64,000 nt of DNA from NCBI RefSeq assembly GCF_000425065.1, contig NZ_AULB01000023.1:1-64000 (forward strand). The letters run 5' to 3'. A program made the position numbers and the translations under genes. This document shows positions 32,694 to 41,107 of the stretch, piece by piece. The DNA is from Actinomadura rifamycini DSM 43936 (lineage in GTDB: Bacteria > Actinomycetota > Actinomycetes > Streptosporangiales > Streptosporangiaceae). Every line of letters begins with the position of its first letter. Position 1 is the first letter of the stretch. A model generated the notes under the pieces. The model made no database searches. It saw only the letters and a program-made list of their open reading frames with translations, and was not told the origin of the DNA.

Positions 32694-33706
32694 GGGCGCT
32701 GCGGGCGGGCCTCGTGGGGTTCGGCGTGATGGGCCGCAACCACGCGCGGGTGCTGGGCTCGACGGACGGCGTCGAGCTCGCCGGGGTCGTCGACCCGCGC
32801 GGCGGGGCCGCGCCGAGCGGGGTGCCGCTGCTGGACTCGCTGGACGGGCTGCTGGCGCTCGGCGTCGACTACGCGGTGGTCGCGTGCCCGACGGCGCTGC
32901 ACGAGGAGGTCGGGCTGCGGCTCGCGGAGGCGGGGGTCGCGGCGCTGATCGAGAAGCCGCTGGCCGACTCGGTGGAGGCGGCGGGACGGCTGGTGGCGGC
33001 GTTCGAGTCGCGGGGGCTGGTCGCGGGCGTCGGGCACATCGAGCGGTACAACCCGGCGCTGCAGAGCATGCGGGCGCGGCTGGAGGCGGGCGAGCTGGGC
33101 GAGGTGTTCCAGGTGGTGACGCGCCGCCAGGGACCGTTCCCGCACCGGATCTCCGACGTCGGCGTCGTGAAGGACCTCGCGACCCACGACATCGACCTGA
33201 CCGCGTGGGTGACCGGCCAGGACTACGTGTCGGTGTCCGCGCACACGGTGGCGCGCAGCGGCCGCCCGCACGAGGACATGGTGGCCGCCGTGGGGCGCCT
33301 CGCGGACGGCTCGATGGTGAACCACCTCGTGAACTGGCTGAGCCCGCTGAAGGAGCGGACGGCGGTGGTGACGGGGGAGCGCGGCTGCTTCGTCGCCGAC
33401 ACGCTCACCGCCGACCTGACGTTCCACGCGAACGGCGAGGTCAGCAACGAGTGGGAGGCGCTGCGCAACTTCCGCGGCGTCTCGCAGGGCGACATGGTCC
33501 GCTACGCGATCCCGAAGCCGGAGCCGCTGCGGGTCGAGCACGAGCGGTTCCGGGACGCCGTCCGCGCCGGCGGCGGGACGGGCGGGATCGTCACGCTGCG
33601 GCAGGCGCTGCGGACGGTGGAGGTGTCGGCGGCGGTGCTGGAGTCGGCGGAGACGGGCGAGACGGTCGCGCTGAAGGCGCCGTCGGAGGTGCTGGGTGTC
33701 GGCTGA
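32690..33706 (+). CDS. Gfo/Idh/MocA-family dehydrogenase (WbpB-like)
   Basis: 338 aa, GTG start overlapping the previous stop. N-terminal Rossmann fold with GLVGFGVMGRNHARVL. The EKPL motif is present (ALIEKPLADS), GHIERYNPAL is typical of the WbpB/KijD10-like group, and KDLATHDIDLTAWV carries the putative catalytic His. Predicted to oxidise C3 of UDP-GlcNAc uronic acid with bound NAD, paired with the WbpE-like aminotransferase. The last codons overlap a possible early GTG start of the next gene. Confidence 0.9.
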   Translation: MRALRAGLVGFGVMGRNHARVLGSTDGVELAGVVDPRGGAAPSGVPLLDSLDGLLALGVDYAVVACPTALHEEVGLRLAEAGVAALIEKPLADSVEAAGRLVAAFESRGLVAGVGHIERYNPALQSMRARLEAGELGEVFQVVTRRQGPFPHRISDVGVVKDLATHDIDLTAWVTGQDYVSVSAHTVARSGRPHEDMVAAVGRLADGSMVNHLVNWLSPLKERTAVVTGERGCFVADTLTADLTFHANGEVSNEWEALRNFRGVSQGDMVRYAIPKPEPLRVEHERFRDAVRAGGGTGGIVTLRQALRTVEVSAAVLESAETGETVALKAPSEVLGVG

Positions 33707-33754
33707 GACGGGACGCGGGACGGGACGCGGGACGGGAAGCGGGACGGGAAGGCG
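33707..33754. repeat. short tandem repeat GGGACGGGACGC / GGGACGGGAAGC
   Basis: A 12-bp unit is repeated about four times, the last copies with A for C, between the Gfo/Idh stop and the dehydrogenase start. If translated from GTG 33696 it would give a Thr-Gly-Arg-Gly-rich leader. Such arrays can slip in length. Confidence 0.6.
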
Positions 33755-33758
33755 GAGC

Positions 33759-35075
33759 ATGCGGATCTGCGTGGTCGCGCTCGGCAAGATCGGGCTCCCG
33801 CTGGCGGTGCAGTTCGCCCGCCGGGGCCACCGGGTGGTCGGCGCGGACGTGGACGCGCGGGTGGTGGCCGACGTGAACGCCGGCCGGGAGCCGTTCCCCG
33901 GCGAGGCCGGCCTGGGCCGGTACCTCGCCGAGACGGTCGGGGACGGGCGGCTGACCGCGACGACGGACACCGCGGCGGCGGTCGCCGGGTCCGAGGCGGT
34001 CGTGGTGGTGGTGCCGCTGTTCGTCGGCGCGGACGGCGCGCCCGACTTCGGCTGGATGGACGACGCGACGCGCGCCGTCGCGCGGGGGCTGCGCCCGGGG
34101 ACGCTCGTCAGCTACGAGACGACGCTGCCCGTCGGGACGACGCGGACCCGGTGGGCGCCGATGCTCGCCGAGGGGTCGGGCCTGGCGGCGGGCACGGACT
34201 TCCACCTGGTGTTCAGCCCCGAGCGGGTGCTGACCGGCCGGGTGTTCGCGGACCTGCGGCGCTACCCGAAGCTCGTCGGCGGCATCGACGACGCGTCCGC
34301 CCGGCGCGGCGCGGAGTTCTACGAGCGGGTGCTGGAGTTCGACGAGCGGCCCGACCTCGACCGCCCGAACGGCGTGTGGGACCTGGGGTCGGCGGAGGCC
34401 GCCGAGCTGGCGAAGCTGGCGGAGACCACGTACCGGGACGTCAACATCGGGCTCGCGAACCAGTTCGCCCGGTACGCGGGCGAGATCGGCGTGGACGTCA
34501 TGAAGGTGATCGACGCCTGCAACACGCAGCCCTACAGCCACATCCACCGGCCGGGCATCGCGGTCGGCGGGCACTGCATCCCGGTCTATCCGCGCATGTA
34601 CCTGTGGAACGACCCGGACGCGACGGTCGTCCGGGCGGCCCGGAACGCCAACGCCGCGATGCCCGGGTACGCGGCGGGGCTGCTCGCCGGCGCGTACGGC
34701 GACCTGACGGGCGCGCCGGTGCTGGTGCTCGGCGCGGCGTACCGCGGCGGCGTCAAGGAGACCGCGTTCTCCGGCGTCTTCCCGACGGTCGAGGCGCTGC
34801 GCGCCCGCGGAGCCGTCCCGTACGTCTCCGACCCGATGTACACGGCGGACGAGCTGGACGCGCTGGGCCTGCCGCCGCACCGGGGCGAGCCCGTGACGGC
34901 CGCGATCGTCCAGGCCGACCACGCCGAGTACCGCACGCTCGGCTCGTCCGACTTCCCCGGGGTGAAGGTGCTGGTGGACGGCCGCCGCGTGACCGACGCG
35001 GCCCGCTGGGCGGGCGTGGCCCGCGTCGTCATCGGCGCCCCGGCCGCGGGGACCGACCGCGGGACGCCGCCCTAG
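33759..35075 (+). CDS. UDP-N-acetylglucosamine 6-dehydrogenase (WbpA-like nucleotide-sugar dehydrogenase)
   Basis: 438 aa from ATG 33759, where the Rossmann motif MRICVVALGKIGLPLAVQFA begins. GTG 33696 has a good GGAGG site and would add a 21-residue Gly/Arg/Thr leader coded by the tandem repeat. Family marks: YETTLPVGTTRTRW, FSPERVLTGRVF, AELAKLAETTYRDVNIGLANQF and the catalytic Cys273 in AVGGHCIPVYP. Two-step oxidation of the C6 hydroxyl of UDP-GlcNAc to the uronic acid, first step of the diacetamido-glucuronate route encoded here. Confidence 0.92.
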   Translation: MRICVVALGKIGLPLAVQFARRGHRVVGADVDARVVADVNAGREPFPGEAGLGRYLAETVGDGRLTATTDTAAAVAGSEAVVVVVPLFVGADGAPDFGWMDDATRAVARGLRPGTLVSYETTLPVGTTRTRWAPMLAEGSGLAAGTDFHLVFSPERVLTGRVFADLRRYPKLVGGIDDASARRGAEFYERVLEFDERPDLDRPNGVWDLGSAEAAELAKLAETTYRDVNIGLANQFARYAGEIGVDVMKVIDACNTQPYSHIHRPGIAVGGHCIPVYPRMYLWNDPDATVVRAARNANAAMPGYAAGLLAGAYGDLTGAPVLVLGAAYRGGVKETAFSGVFPTVEALRARGAVPYVSDPMYTADELDALGLPPHRGEPVTAAIVQADHAEYRTLGSSDFPGVKVLVDGRRVTDAARWAGVARVVIGAPAAGTDRGTPP

Positions 35076-35101
35076 GCGGCCCGCCCGTGCCGGGCACCGC
35101 C

Positions 35102-35131
35102 GGACCACTGGAGAACGGACCACTGGAGAAC
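35102..35131. repeat. 15-bp tandem duplication containing a ribosome site
   Basis: GGACCACTGGAGAAC occurs twice back to back (35102-35116, 35117-35131). Each copy holds a GGAG; the second is correctly spaced for the ATG at 35135. Confidence 0.7.
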
Positions 35132-35134
35132 CGA

Positions 35135-36736
35135 ATGCAACCCGAAGACCGGACGGCTCCCGCCGCGCCGCGCGGCCGCGTCGTCATGCTCGTCGACAAC
35201 GACGTCGCGCGCGACTCCCGGGTGCAGAAGGCGGCGACGTCCGCCGCCGACGCGGGGTGGGACGTGCACCTCCTCGGCTGCACCGGCGGCCCGCCGCGGA
35301 GCTGGGAGCTGGGCGGCGCGCACGTGCGCCTCGTGCAGCTCCGGCACATGCTGGTGCCGGGGAAGCGGCCCGGCGTGCTGCGGGCGACGCTGCGCCGCCC
35401 GCTCGCCTACGGGCACCCGACCGCGGCCGACTACCGGCGCCGGCTCGTCCAGTCCCGGCGGGCCGACCTGGCGGCGAGCCGGCTGGAGCCGGGGGCGGGG
35501 CCGCCGCGGAAGGGCTGGCTGCTGGCGCGGCGGGCCGCGGCGAAGGCGCAGGCCCGGTGGGTCGCGGTGCGGGCCCGGCAGACCGACGCGCTCGCGGCGG
35601 CCCGCAAGAACCGCGACTCGCCGCTGGAGCGGCTGGCGATCCGGTACTGGCAGGCGCTGCTCGGCGACCGGGCCTGGCGCGTCCTCGACCGCAACCTGTG
35701 GGACTGGGACAGCGCGTACAAGAACGTCATCGACGAGCTCGACCCGGACATCATCCACGCGAACGACTTCCGGATGCTCGGCGTCGGGGCGCGGGCGGCG
35801 CGGCGGGCCCGCGCGCGGGGGCGGGCGACGAAGCTGGTCTGGGACGCGCACGAGTTCCTGCCCGGCATCCGGCCGTGGGGCACCGGGCCGCGCTGGCTCG
35901 CCGCGATGTGCGCGCACGAGCGCGAGTACGCGGGCGACGCCGACGCGGTGCTGACGGTGTCGGAGGCCCTCGCGGACCGGCTCGTCGAGGGGCACGGCCT
36001 GCGCGAGCGGCCGACCGTCGTGCTGAACGCCCCGGTCACCGAGGCGGCGCGGGCGGGCGGCGATCCGGTCCCGGACATGCGGGAGCTGTGCGGCGTCGGC
36101 CCGGACGTCCCGATCGCCGTCTACAGCGGCAGCGCGTCCGTGCAGCGCGGCCTCGGCATCATGATCGAGACGCTGCCGCGGCTGCCGGGCCTGCACGTCG
36201 CGCTGGTCGTCGCGACCGCGCGGTCCGAGTACGTCCGGGGGCTCGCCGCGCGCGCCGCCGCGCTCGGCGTGGACGACCGGGTGCACGTCCTGCCGTACGT
36301 GCCGTTCGACCAGGTCGTCCCGTTCCTGGCGGCGGCCGACTTCGGCGTCGTCCCGATCCACCACTGGCCGAACCACGAGATCGCGCTGATCACGAAGTTC
36401 TTCGAGTACTCGCACGCGCGGCTGCCGATCGTCGTCAGCGACGTCCGGGCGATGGGCGACATGGTGAAGAACACCGGGCAGGGCGAGGTGTTCCGCGCCG
36501 AGGACCCGGACGACTACGTGCGGGCCGTCGAGGCGGTGCTCGGCGACCCGGGGCGGTACCGGGCCGTGTACGACGAGCGTCCCGACCTGCTCCGCGACTG
36601 GACGTGGGAGGCGCAGGCCGGGGTCCTCGACGGCGTCTACACCCGCCTGGCGCCCCGCCCCGCCCGGACGGCTCCGCCGGGCGGGGCGGGCGAGGCGCCC
36701 GGCGCGCCGCTGATCGGCGCCCGGGACCGGGCGTGA
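35135..36736 (+). CDS. glycosyltransferase family 4
   Basis: 533 aa GT-B fold enzyme. The N-domain opens MLVDNDVARDSRVQKAATSA, typical of GT4 proteins that start with xDxxxRDxRVxxxA. A long basic insert (about 90-190) follows, then DELDPDIIHANDFRMLG and LVWDAHEFLPG. The C-domain has IAVYSGSASVQRGLGIMIETLPRL and the donor site IALITKFFEYSHARLPIVVSD (E-x7-E-like region). The basic, Arg-rich insert could touch the membrane. It transfers a sugar onto a growing surface glycan; donor unknown. It overlaps the next GT gene by 4 bp. Confidence 0.88.
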   Translation: MQPEDRTAPAAPRGRVVMLVDNDVARDSRVQKAATSAADAGWDVHLLGCTGGPPRSWELGGAHVRLVQLRHMLVPGKRPGVLRATLRRPLAYGHPTAADYRRRLVQSRRADLAASRLEPGAGPPRKGWLLARRAAAKAQARWVAVRARQTDALAAARKNRDSPLERLAIRYWQALLGDRAWRVLDRNLWDWDSAYKNVIDELDPDIIHANDFRMLGVGARAARRARARGRATKLVWDAHEFLPGIRPWGTGPRWLAAMCAHEREYAGDADAVLTVSEALADRLVEGHGLRERPTVVLNAPVTEAARAGGDPVPDMRELCGVGPDVPIAVYSGSASVQRGLGIMIETLPRLPGLHVALVVATARSEYVRGLAARAAALGVDDRVHVLPYVPFDQVVPFLAAADFGVVPIHHWPNHEIALITKFFEYSHARLPIVVSDVRAMGDMVKNTGQGEVFRAEDPDDYVRAVEAVLGDPGRYRAVYDERPDLLRDWTWEAQAGVLDGVYTRLAPRPARTAPPGGAGEAPGAPLIGARDRA

Positions 36737-37971
36737 CGGCGCCCGGCGACCGCGACGTCGCGGTGGTCACCCCCTGGTACCCGAACCCCCAGCAGGAGTG
36801 GGCCGGGGCGTTCGTCGAGGCGATGGTCGGCGCGACCGCGCCGGGCTGCGGCGACGTCACCGTCTACCACACCGAGGCGTGGCTGATGCGGCAGCCGCCG
36901 GAGGAGGTCGAGGCGGCCCGCGCGGCGCACCGGCGCCTGCTGCCGCTCGCGCTGCACCCGCAGCCCGCCGCGGCGGGCGCCCGGCTGCTGCGCGTCCCCG
37001 TCCCGACGGTGCCCGGATACACGTTCGCGGACCTCGCCCGCGAGCACGCCGCGTGGCTGCGGGAGGCGCTCGGCGGCGCGCCGATCCCGGCGCCGGTCGT
37101 GCACGCGCACGTCGGGCTGCGCGGCGGCTGGACCGCGCTGGAGAACGCCCGCCCGGACGCGCGCGTGTTCGTCACCGAGCACGCGTCCTTCCTCGGCAAG
37201 GTGCTGGAGCAGCCCGACTCGCGGGAGCTGTACGAGCAGGTCCTCGACCGCTGCGACGGGTTCTTCGTCGTGACGGACGTGCTGCGGGACCTGCTCGCCG
37301 CCGCGTTCCCGGCGCTCGCCGGGAAGATCCGGCCGATCGCGAACCCGGTCTCGTTCGCGGCGCCGCGGCGCCGTCCCGTCACCGCGCTGCGCCGCTGGCT
37401 GTACGTCGGCACGCTCGTCGAGCGCAAGGGCGTCGGCCCGCTGCTGGAGGCGTTCGCCGCGTGCCGCGCCGAGGACCCCGGGCTGACGCTGACCGTGGCC
37501 GGGACGGGCGCGCTGGCGGGGCCCCTCGCGGAGCGCGCCGCCGAACTCGGCGTCGCCGGCGCGGTGTCGTTCCTCGGCGCCGTCGCCCCGGACCGGGCGG
37601 CGCGGCTGATGCGCGAGCACGACCTGCTCGTGCACGCGGCCCGCTACGAGACGTTCGGCGTGACGGTCGTCGAGGCGGTCGCGGCGGGCCTGCCGGTGCT
37701 CGTCACCCGCTGCGGCGGCCCCGAGCGGACGCTCGCGGGCGTGGCGGACGCGGCCGGGGAGATGATCGACGTCACCGACGACCCGGCGGTGATCGCCGCG
37801 GGCTACCGCCGGCTCCGCGACCGCTTCCCGGACGGGCTCGACCTGCCGCGGGCCCGGGCCGTCCTGGACGGCCGCTTCGGGTACCGCACCGTCGCGGAGG
37901 CGCACCACCGGCACTGGTTTCCCGGCGCGGAGGACGCGGACGGGGACGCGGAGGAGAGGGAGGTAGCGTGA
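36733..37971 (+). CDS. glycosyltransferase family 4
   Basis: 412 aa from GTG 36733. GT-B with N-terminal VAVVTPWYPNPQQEWAGAFV, the acceptor region VVHAHVGLRGGWTAL, FVTEHASFLGKVLEQPDSREL, and a C-terminal nucleotide-sugar site with WLYVGTLVERKGVGPLLEAF and ARYETFGVTVVEAVAAGLPVL (the conserved E-F-G-x-x-x-x-E). Retaining transferase predicted. It overlaps both neighbours by 4 bp, so the whole GT run is one operon. Confidence 0.92.
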   Translation: MTAPGDRDVAVVTPWYPNPQQEWAGAFVEAMVGATAPGCGDVTVYHTEAWLMRQPPEEVEAARAAHRRLLPLALHPQPAAAGARLLRVPVPTVPGYTFADLAREHAAWLREALGGAPIPAPVVHAHVGLRGGWTALENARPDARVFVTEHASFLGKVLEQPDSRELYEQVLDRCDGFFVVTDVLRDLLAAAFPALAGKIRPIANPVSFAAPRRRPVTALRRWLYVGTLVERKGVGPLLEAFAACRAEDPGLTLTVAGTGALAGPLAERAAELGVAGAVSFLGAVAPDRAARLMREHDLLVHAARYETFGVTVVEAVAAGLPVLVTRCGGPERTLAGVADAAGEMIDVTDDPAVIAAGYRRLRDRFPDGLDLPRARAVLDGRFGYRTVAEAHHRHWFPGAEDADGDAEEREVA

Positions 37972-38507
37972 ACGTCCTGTTCGTCGCGCTCGGCGCGACC
38001 CGACGGCCCGCCGTCGTCCGGGAGTCGGCGCGGGTCGTCGCGGACGGCGGCGAGGCCGCGGTGCTCGTCGGCGCCGCGTCCGCGTGGGCGCGGGAGCCGC
38101 TGCCGGACGGCGTCGACGCCGTCGAGCTGCCCGCGCTCGAACGCCGCTACCGCCCCGCCGCGGTGCGGATCCCGCTGTACCGGCTGCCGCGGCTGCTGGT
38201 CCGCGCGTGCCTGCCCGGCCCGCTGCGCGGGCTCGGGAACCGGATCGACGCCGCGTACCGGCGGCGCGTCGCCCGCCCGGTCGACCGGCTGCTGGCCCGC
38301 GCCTACCGCCGCGACCCGGCCGCGGTCCGGCGCCGGGTGTTCGAGCGCGAGGTGCTGCGCCGCCGCGCGGTCGACCTCGTCGTCGTCGGCGACCCGCAGT
38401 CGCTGGTGACGGCGTCCGAACTGGCGGACGTCATCGCGGGCGCGGGCGCGCGGCTGGCCTACTCCATCGCCCCCGACCGGCCGCGGGCCGGGTACGCCGG
38501 AGGATGA
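37968..38507 (+). CDS. small glycosyltransferase-partner protein (GT-B N-domain-like)
   Basis: 179 aa from GTG 37968, overlapping the GT4 stop. It starts VNVLFVALGATRRPAVVRES, like the first strand of a GT-B N-domain, then an Arg-rich middle (PRLLVRACLPGPLRGLGNRI), and ends VDLVVVGDPQSLVTASELAD followed by SIAPDRPRAG. There is no nucleotide-sugar C-domain. The 39867 gene is similar in length, layout and Arg-rich middle, and also follows a GT4 gene. These may be truncated or accessory GT subunits; no known family name comes to mind. Confidence 0.65.
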   Translation: MNVLFVALGATRRPAVVRESARVVADGGEAAVLVGAASAWAREPLPDGVDAVELPALERRYRPAAVRIPLYRLPRLLVRACLPGPLRGLGNRIDAAYRRRVARPVDRLLARAYRRDPAAVRRRVFEREVLRRRAVDLVVVGDPQSLVTASELADVIAGAGARLAYSIAPDRPRAGYAGG

Positions 38508-38514
38508 CCCCCGC

Positions 38515-39870
38515 ATGACCGAACGCCGCCCCCGGCTGCTCTACCTCGCGTTCTACTTCCCCCCGTCCCGCGCCAGCGGCGTGTACCGGCCCCGCGCGAC
38601 CGCGAACCGGCTGACCGAGCTGGGCTGGGACGTCACGGTGTTCGCGGCGCCCCTGCCGTTCCTGTACGACACGATCGGCTCGGTCGACGACGGGCTGCTG
38701 GCCACGATCGACCCGCGCGTCACGATCGTCCGCCCGGACCTGAACCGGTTCGTGTGGCAGACGGACGTGCGCGAGTACAGCCGGTTCCGGGGGGCGTTCC
38801 CGCACCTCGCGCAGTCGGTGTACGCGTGGGGGCAGGACCACGTGTTCCCCGAGCGGTACGCGTCGTGGGCGCGCGACAGCGTCCGGAGGGCGCTGCGGCT
38901 GCACCTGCGCCGCCGGTTCGACGTCGTCCTCGCGACCGGGAACCCGTTCGCGTCGTTCGGCGCCGCGTGGGCGTTCGGGAAGGCGACCCGGACGCCGTAC
39001 GTCGTCGACTACCGCGACTCCTGGACGCTCGACCAGTTCACGGAGGAGCCGCGGTTCGGCGACGGCCATCCCGCGTGGCGGTGGGAGCGCCGGATCCTGC
39101 GGTCGGCGGCGAACTCGCTGTACGTCAACGACGCGCAGCGCGCGTGGCACGCCGAGCGCTACCCGGAGGCCGCCGGCCGGATGATGACCGTCCTGAACGG
39201 GTGGGACGCCGACACGCTCCCGGCGGCGGAGCCGCCGCCCGCCGCGCGGACCGCGCCGGGCGGGCACGCGCCCCGGTTCGCGTTCGTCGGCACGGTGACG
39301 AGCGAGCAGCCGATCGAGGCGCTGGCCGAGGGGTTCGCGCGGGCCCGCGAGCACGCCGGGATGGAACGGGCGACCCTCGACCTGTACGGGTACTTCGGGT
39401 TCTTCAAGGAGTCCGACGCCGCGCTCCGCCGCCGCTTCGGCGGCGAGCCCGGCGGCGAGGACCTCGCCCCGGGCGTCCGCTACCGCGGCCCCGTCCCGAA
39501 GACGGCGCTCGCGGGCGTCTACCGGGACTCCGACGTCCTCGTGTTCCTGAACGGCGGCGGACGGTACGTCACCTCGGGGAAGATCTTCGAGTACATGGCG
39601 GCGGGACGGCCGATCGTGTCGGTGCACGCGCCCGGCTCGGCCGCCGGGGAACTGCTGCGGGACTACCCGCTGTGGTTCGACCCCGGCGGGCTCGACCCGG
39701 CGGCCGTCGCCGCGTCGATGGCGGCGGCGGCGAAGGCGGCGGCCGGCCTGGACGCCCGGCAGGTCGCCGAGGCCCGCGCCTACGCGGACCGCTTCGAACG
39801 GACCGTGGCCCTCGAACCGCTCGTGCGGCGGCTCGGCGAGCTGGCCCGGAGAGGGGAGGCGCCGGCGTGA
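38515..39870 (+). CDS. glycosyltransferase family 4
   Basis: 451 aa, ATG 38515. N-domain: LLYLAFYFPPSRASGVYRPRATAN, the pattern of GT4 enzymes that start with FPPxxxSGxxR. Then VVLATGNPFASFGAAWAFGK and PYVVDYRDSWTLDQF. C-domain: RFAFVGTVTSEQPIEALAEGF and FLNGGGRYVTSGKIFEYMAAGRPIVS, where the K-x-F/Y-E-Y motif binds the donor. WbuB-like enzymes act on N-acetyl-amino sugars, which fits this locus. It overlaps the next gene by 4 bp. Confidence 0.9.
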   Translation: MTERRPRLLYLAFYFPPSRASGVYRPRATANRLTELGWDVTVFAAPLPFLYDTIGSVDDGLLATIDPRVTIVRPDLNRFVWQTDVREYSRFRGAFPHLAQSVYAWGQDHVFPERYASWARDSVRRALRLHLRRRFDVVLATGNPFASFGAAWAFGKATRTPYVVDYRDSWTLDQFTEEPRFGDGHPAWRWERRILRSAANSLYVNDAQRAWHAERYPEAAGRMMTVLNGWDADTLPAAEPPPAARTAPGGHAPRFAFVGTVTSEQPIEALAEGFARAREHAGMERATLDLYGYFGFFKESDAALRRRFGGEPGGEDLAPGVRYRGPVPKTALAGVYRDSDVLVFLNGGGRYVTSGKIFEYMAAGRPIVSVHAPGSAAGELLRDYPLWFDPGGLDPAAVAASMAAAAKAAAGLDARQVAEARAYADRFERTVALEPLVRRLGELARRGEAPA

Positions 39871-40439
39871 CCGGAACGCCACGGGTGATCGTCCTGGCGA
39901 TGGACCCGAACCTGACCATGGACCCGCTGCCGGGCGCGGACCCGCGCGTCCAGTACCGGCGCGTCATCGGGCTCGCCGGCCACTTCGCCGAGGAGGGCGC
40001 CGAGGTCCACGTGGTGACCGCCGAACCGGACGGCTGGGACGCCCTGGACGGCCGGGCGCGCCTGCACCGGCTGGACGGCGCCGAGGCGCGGCACCCGCTG
40101 CCGCGGCTGGAGCACGCGCTGGTGGTCCGGGTGCCGCGGCTCCTCGCGCGTCCGGTGCGGCGGCTCGGCCGCCCCGGCGCCCGCATGGACCGCGCGCGCA
40201 GCACGGCCTCCACCGCCGTCCACCGGCGCGCGTTCCTGCCGTTCTACCGGCACGCCCGGCCGCTCGTGCTGGCCCGCGCCGCGCGCCGCGGGTTCCTCCG
40301 CGAGGCCGCGGCGGCACCGGTCGCCCGCGTCATCGTGATGGACCGGACGTCCGTGCCGCTCGCCCGCCGGCTCGCCCGCCTGCACCCGGACGCCGTCGTC
40401 ACGACCCGGCAGGACCGGAACCTGCACGCCAAGCCGTGA
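39867..40439 (+). CDS. small glycosyltransferase-partner protein, paralogue of the 37968 gene
   Basis: 190 aa from GTG 39867. Opens RVIVLAMDPNLTMDPLPGAD and contains an Arg-rich centre (VRVPRLLARPVRRLGRPGAR) followed by a strand VARVIVMDRTSVPLARRLAR and a DAVVTTRQDRN end. Size, order and the Arg-rich PRLL block match the 37968 product, although identity is low. It is the last plus-strand gene of the polysaccharide operon and stops 6 bp from the convergent acetyltransferase gene. Function unknown; probably cytosolic or membrane-associated through its basic patch. Confidence 0.6.
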   Translation: MTGTPRVIVLAMDPNLTMDPLPGADPRVQYRRVIGLAGHFAEEGAEVHVVTAEPDGWDALDGRARLHRLDGAEARHPLPRLEHALVVRVPRLLARPVRRLGRPGARMDRARSTASTAVHRRAFLPFYRHARPLVLARAARRGFLREAAAAPVARVIVMDRTSVPLARRLARLHPDAVVTTRQDRNLHAKP

Positions 40440-40445
40440 CCCGCG

Positions 40446-41048
40446 TCAGCGCTTCTTCTCGGTCAGCGCGCCGGACGCCTCCACGTAGACCTCGCCCGTG
40501 CTCGGGCACTCCCACGCGCCCGGCTCGTCCGGCCGCTCCGCCAGCCGGACCCCGGCCCGCCCCACCCAGCCGATCCGGCGCGCCGGGACGCCCGCGACGA
40601 GCGCGAAGTCGGGGACGTCGCGGGTGACCACCGCGCCCGCCGCGACCATCGCCCACCGCCCGACCCGCACCGGCGCGACGCACACGCTGCGCGCGCCGAG
40701 CGACGCGCCCGCGGCGACGTGCACCCCGACGGCCTCCCAGTCCGCGGCGCGCTTCAGCCGGCCGTCCGGGTCCACCGCGCGCGGCGCCCGGTCGTTGGTG
40801 AGGACGACCGCGGGCCCGACGAACACGCCGTCCTCCAGCACGGCCGGCTCGTAGACGAGCGCGTGGTTCTGCAGCTTCACGCTGTCGCCGATCCGCACCC
40901 CCGCCCCGACGTACGCGCCGCGCCCCACGATGCAGCCCGCGCCGAGCCGGGCGCCCTCGCGGATCTGCGCGAGGTCCCACACGGTCGTCCCGTCCCCGAT
41001 CTCGGCGGACGGGTCGACCTGGGCGCTCGGCAGGATGCGATGGTTCAT
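40446..41048 (-). CDS. hexapeptide-repeat sugar N-acetyltransferase (WbpD-like)
   Basis: 200 aa left-handed beta-helix protein. Repeats run through residues about 10-150: SAEIGDGTTVWDLAQIREGA, LGAGCIVGRGAYVGAGVRIG, VFVGPAVVLTNDRAPRAV, VAAGASLGARSVCVAPVRVG and WAMVAAGAVVTRDVPDFALV. The TVWDFxxI and FTNDxxPR motifs are those of WbpD/WlbB, which acetylates the 3-amino group of UDP-GlcNAc3NA with acetyl-CoA. This supplies the fourth enzyme of the pathway, though on the opposite strand. The final product would be UDP-2,3-diacetamido-2,3-dideoxy-glucuronate; no WbpI-like epimerase lies in the window. Confidence 0.9.
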   Translation of the reverse strand: MNHRILPSAQVDPSAEIGDGTTVWDLAQIREGARLGAGCIVGRGAYVGAGVRIGDSVKLQNHALVYEPAVLEDGVFVGPAVVLTNDRAPRAVDPDGRLKRAADWEAVGVHVAAGASLGARSVCVAPVRVGRWAMVAAGAVVTRDVPDFALVAGVPARRIGWVGRAGVRLAERPDEPGAWECPSTGEVYVEASGALTEKKR

Positions 41049-41107
41049 GCGGCCAACCTAGGTCCGCGGCCTGAACGGGGCGTGTCCGGTGGATGGCGGT
41101 CCGTCGG

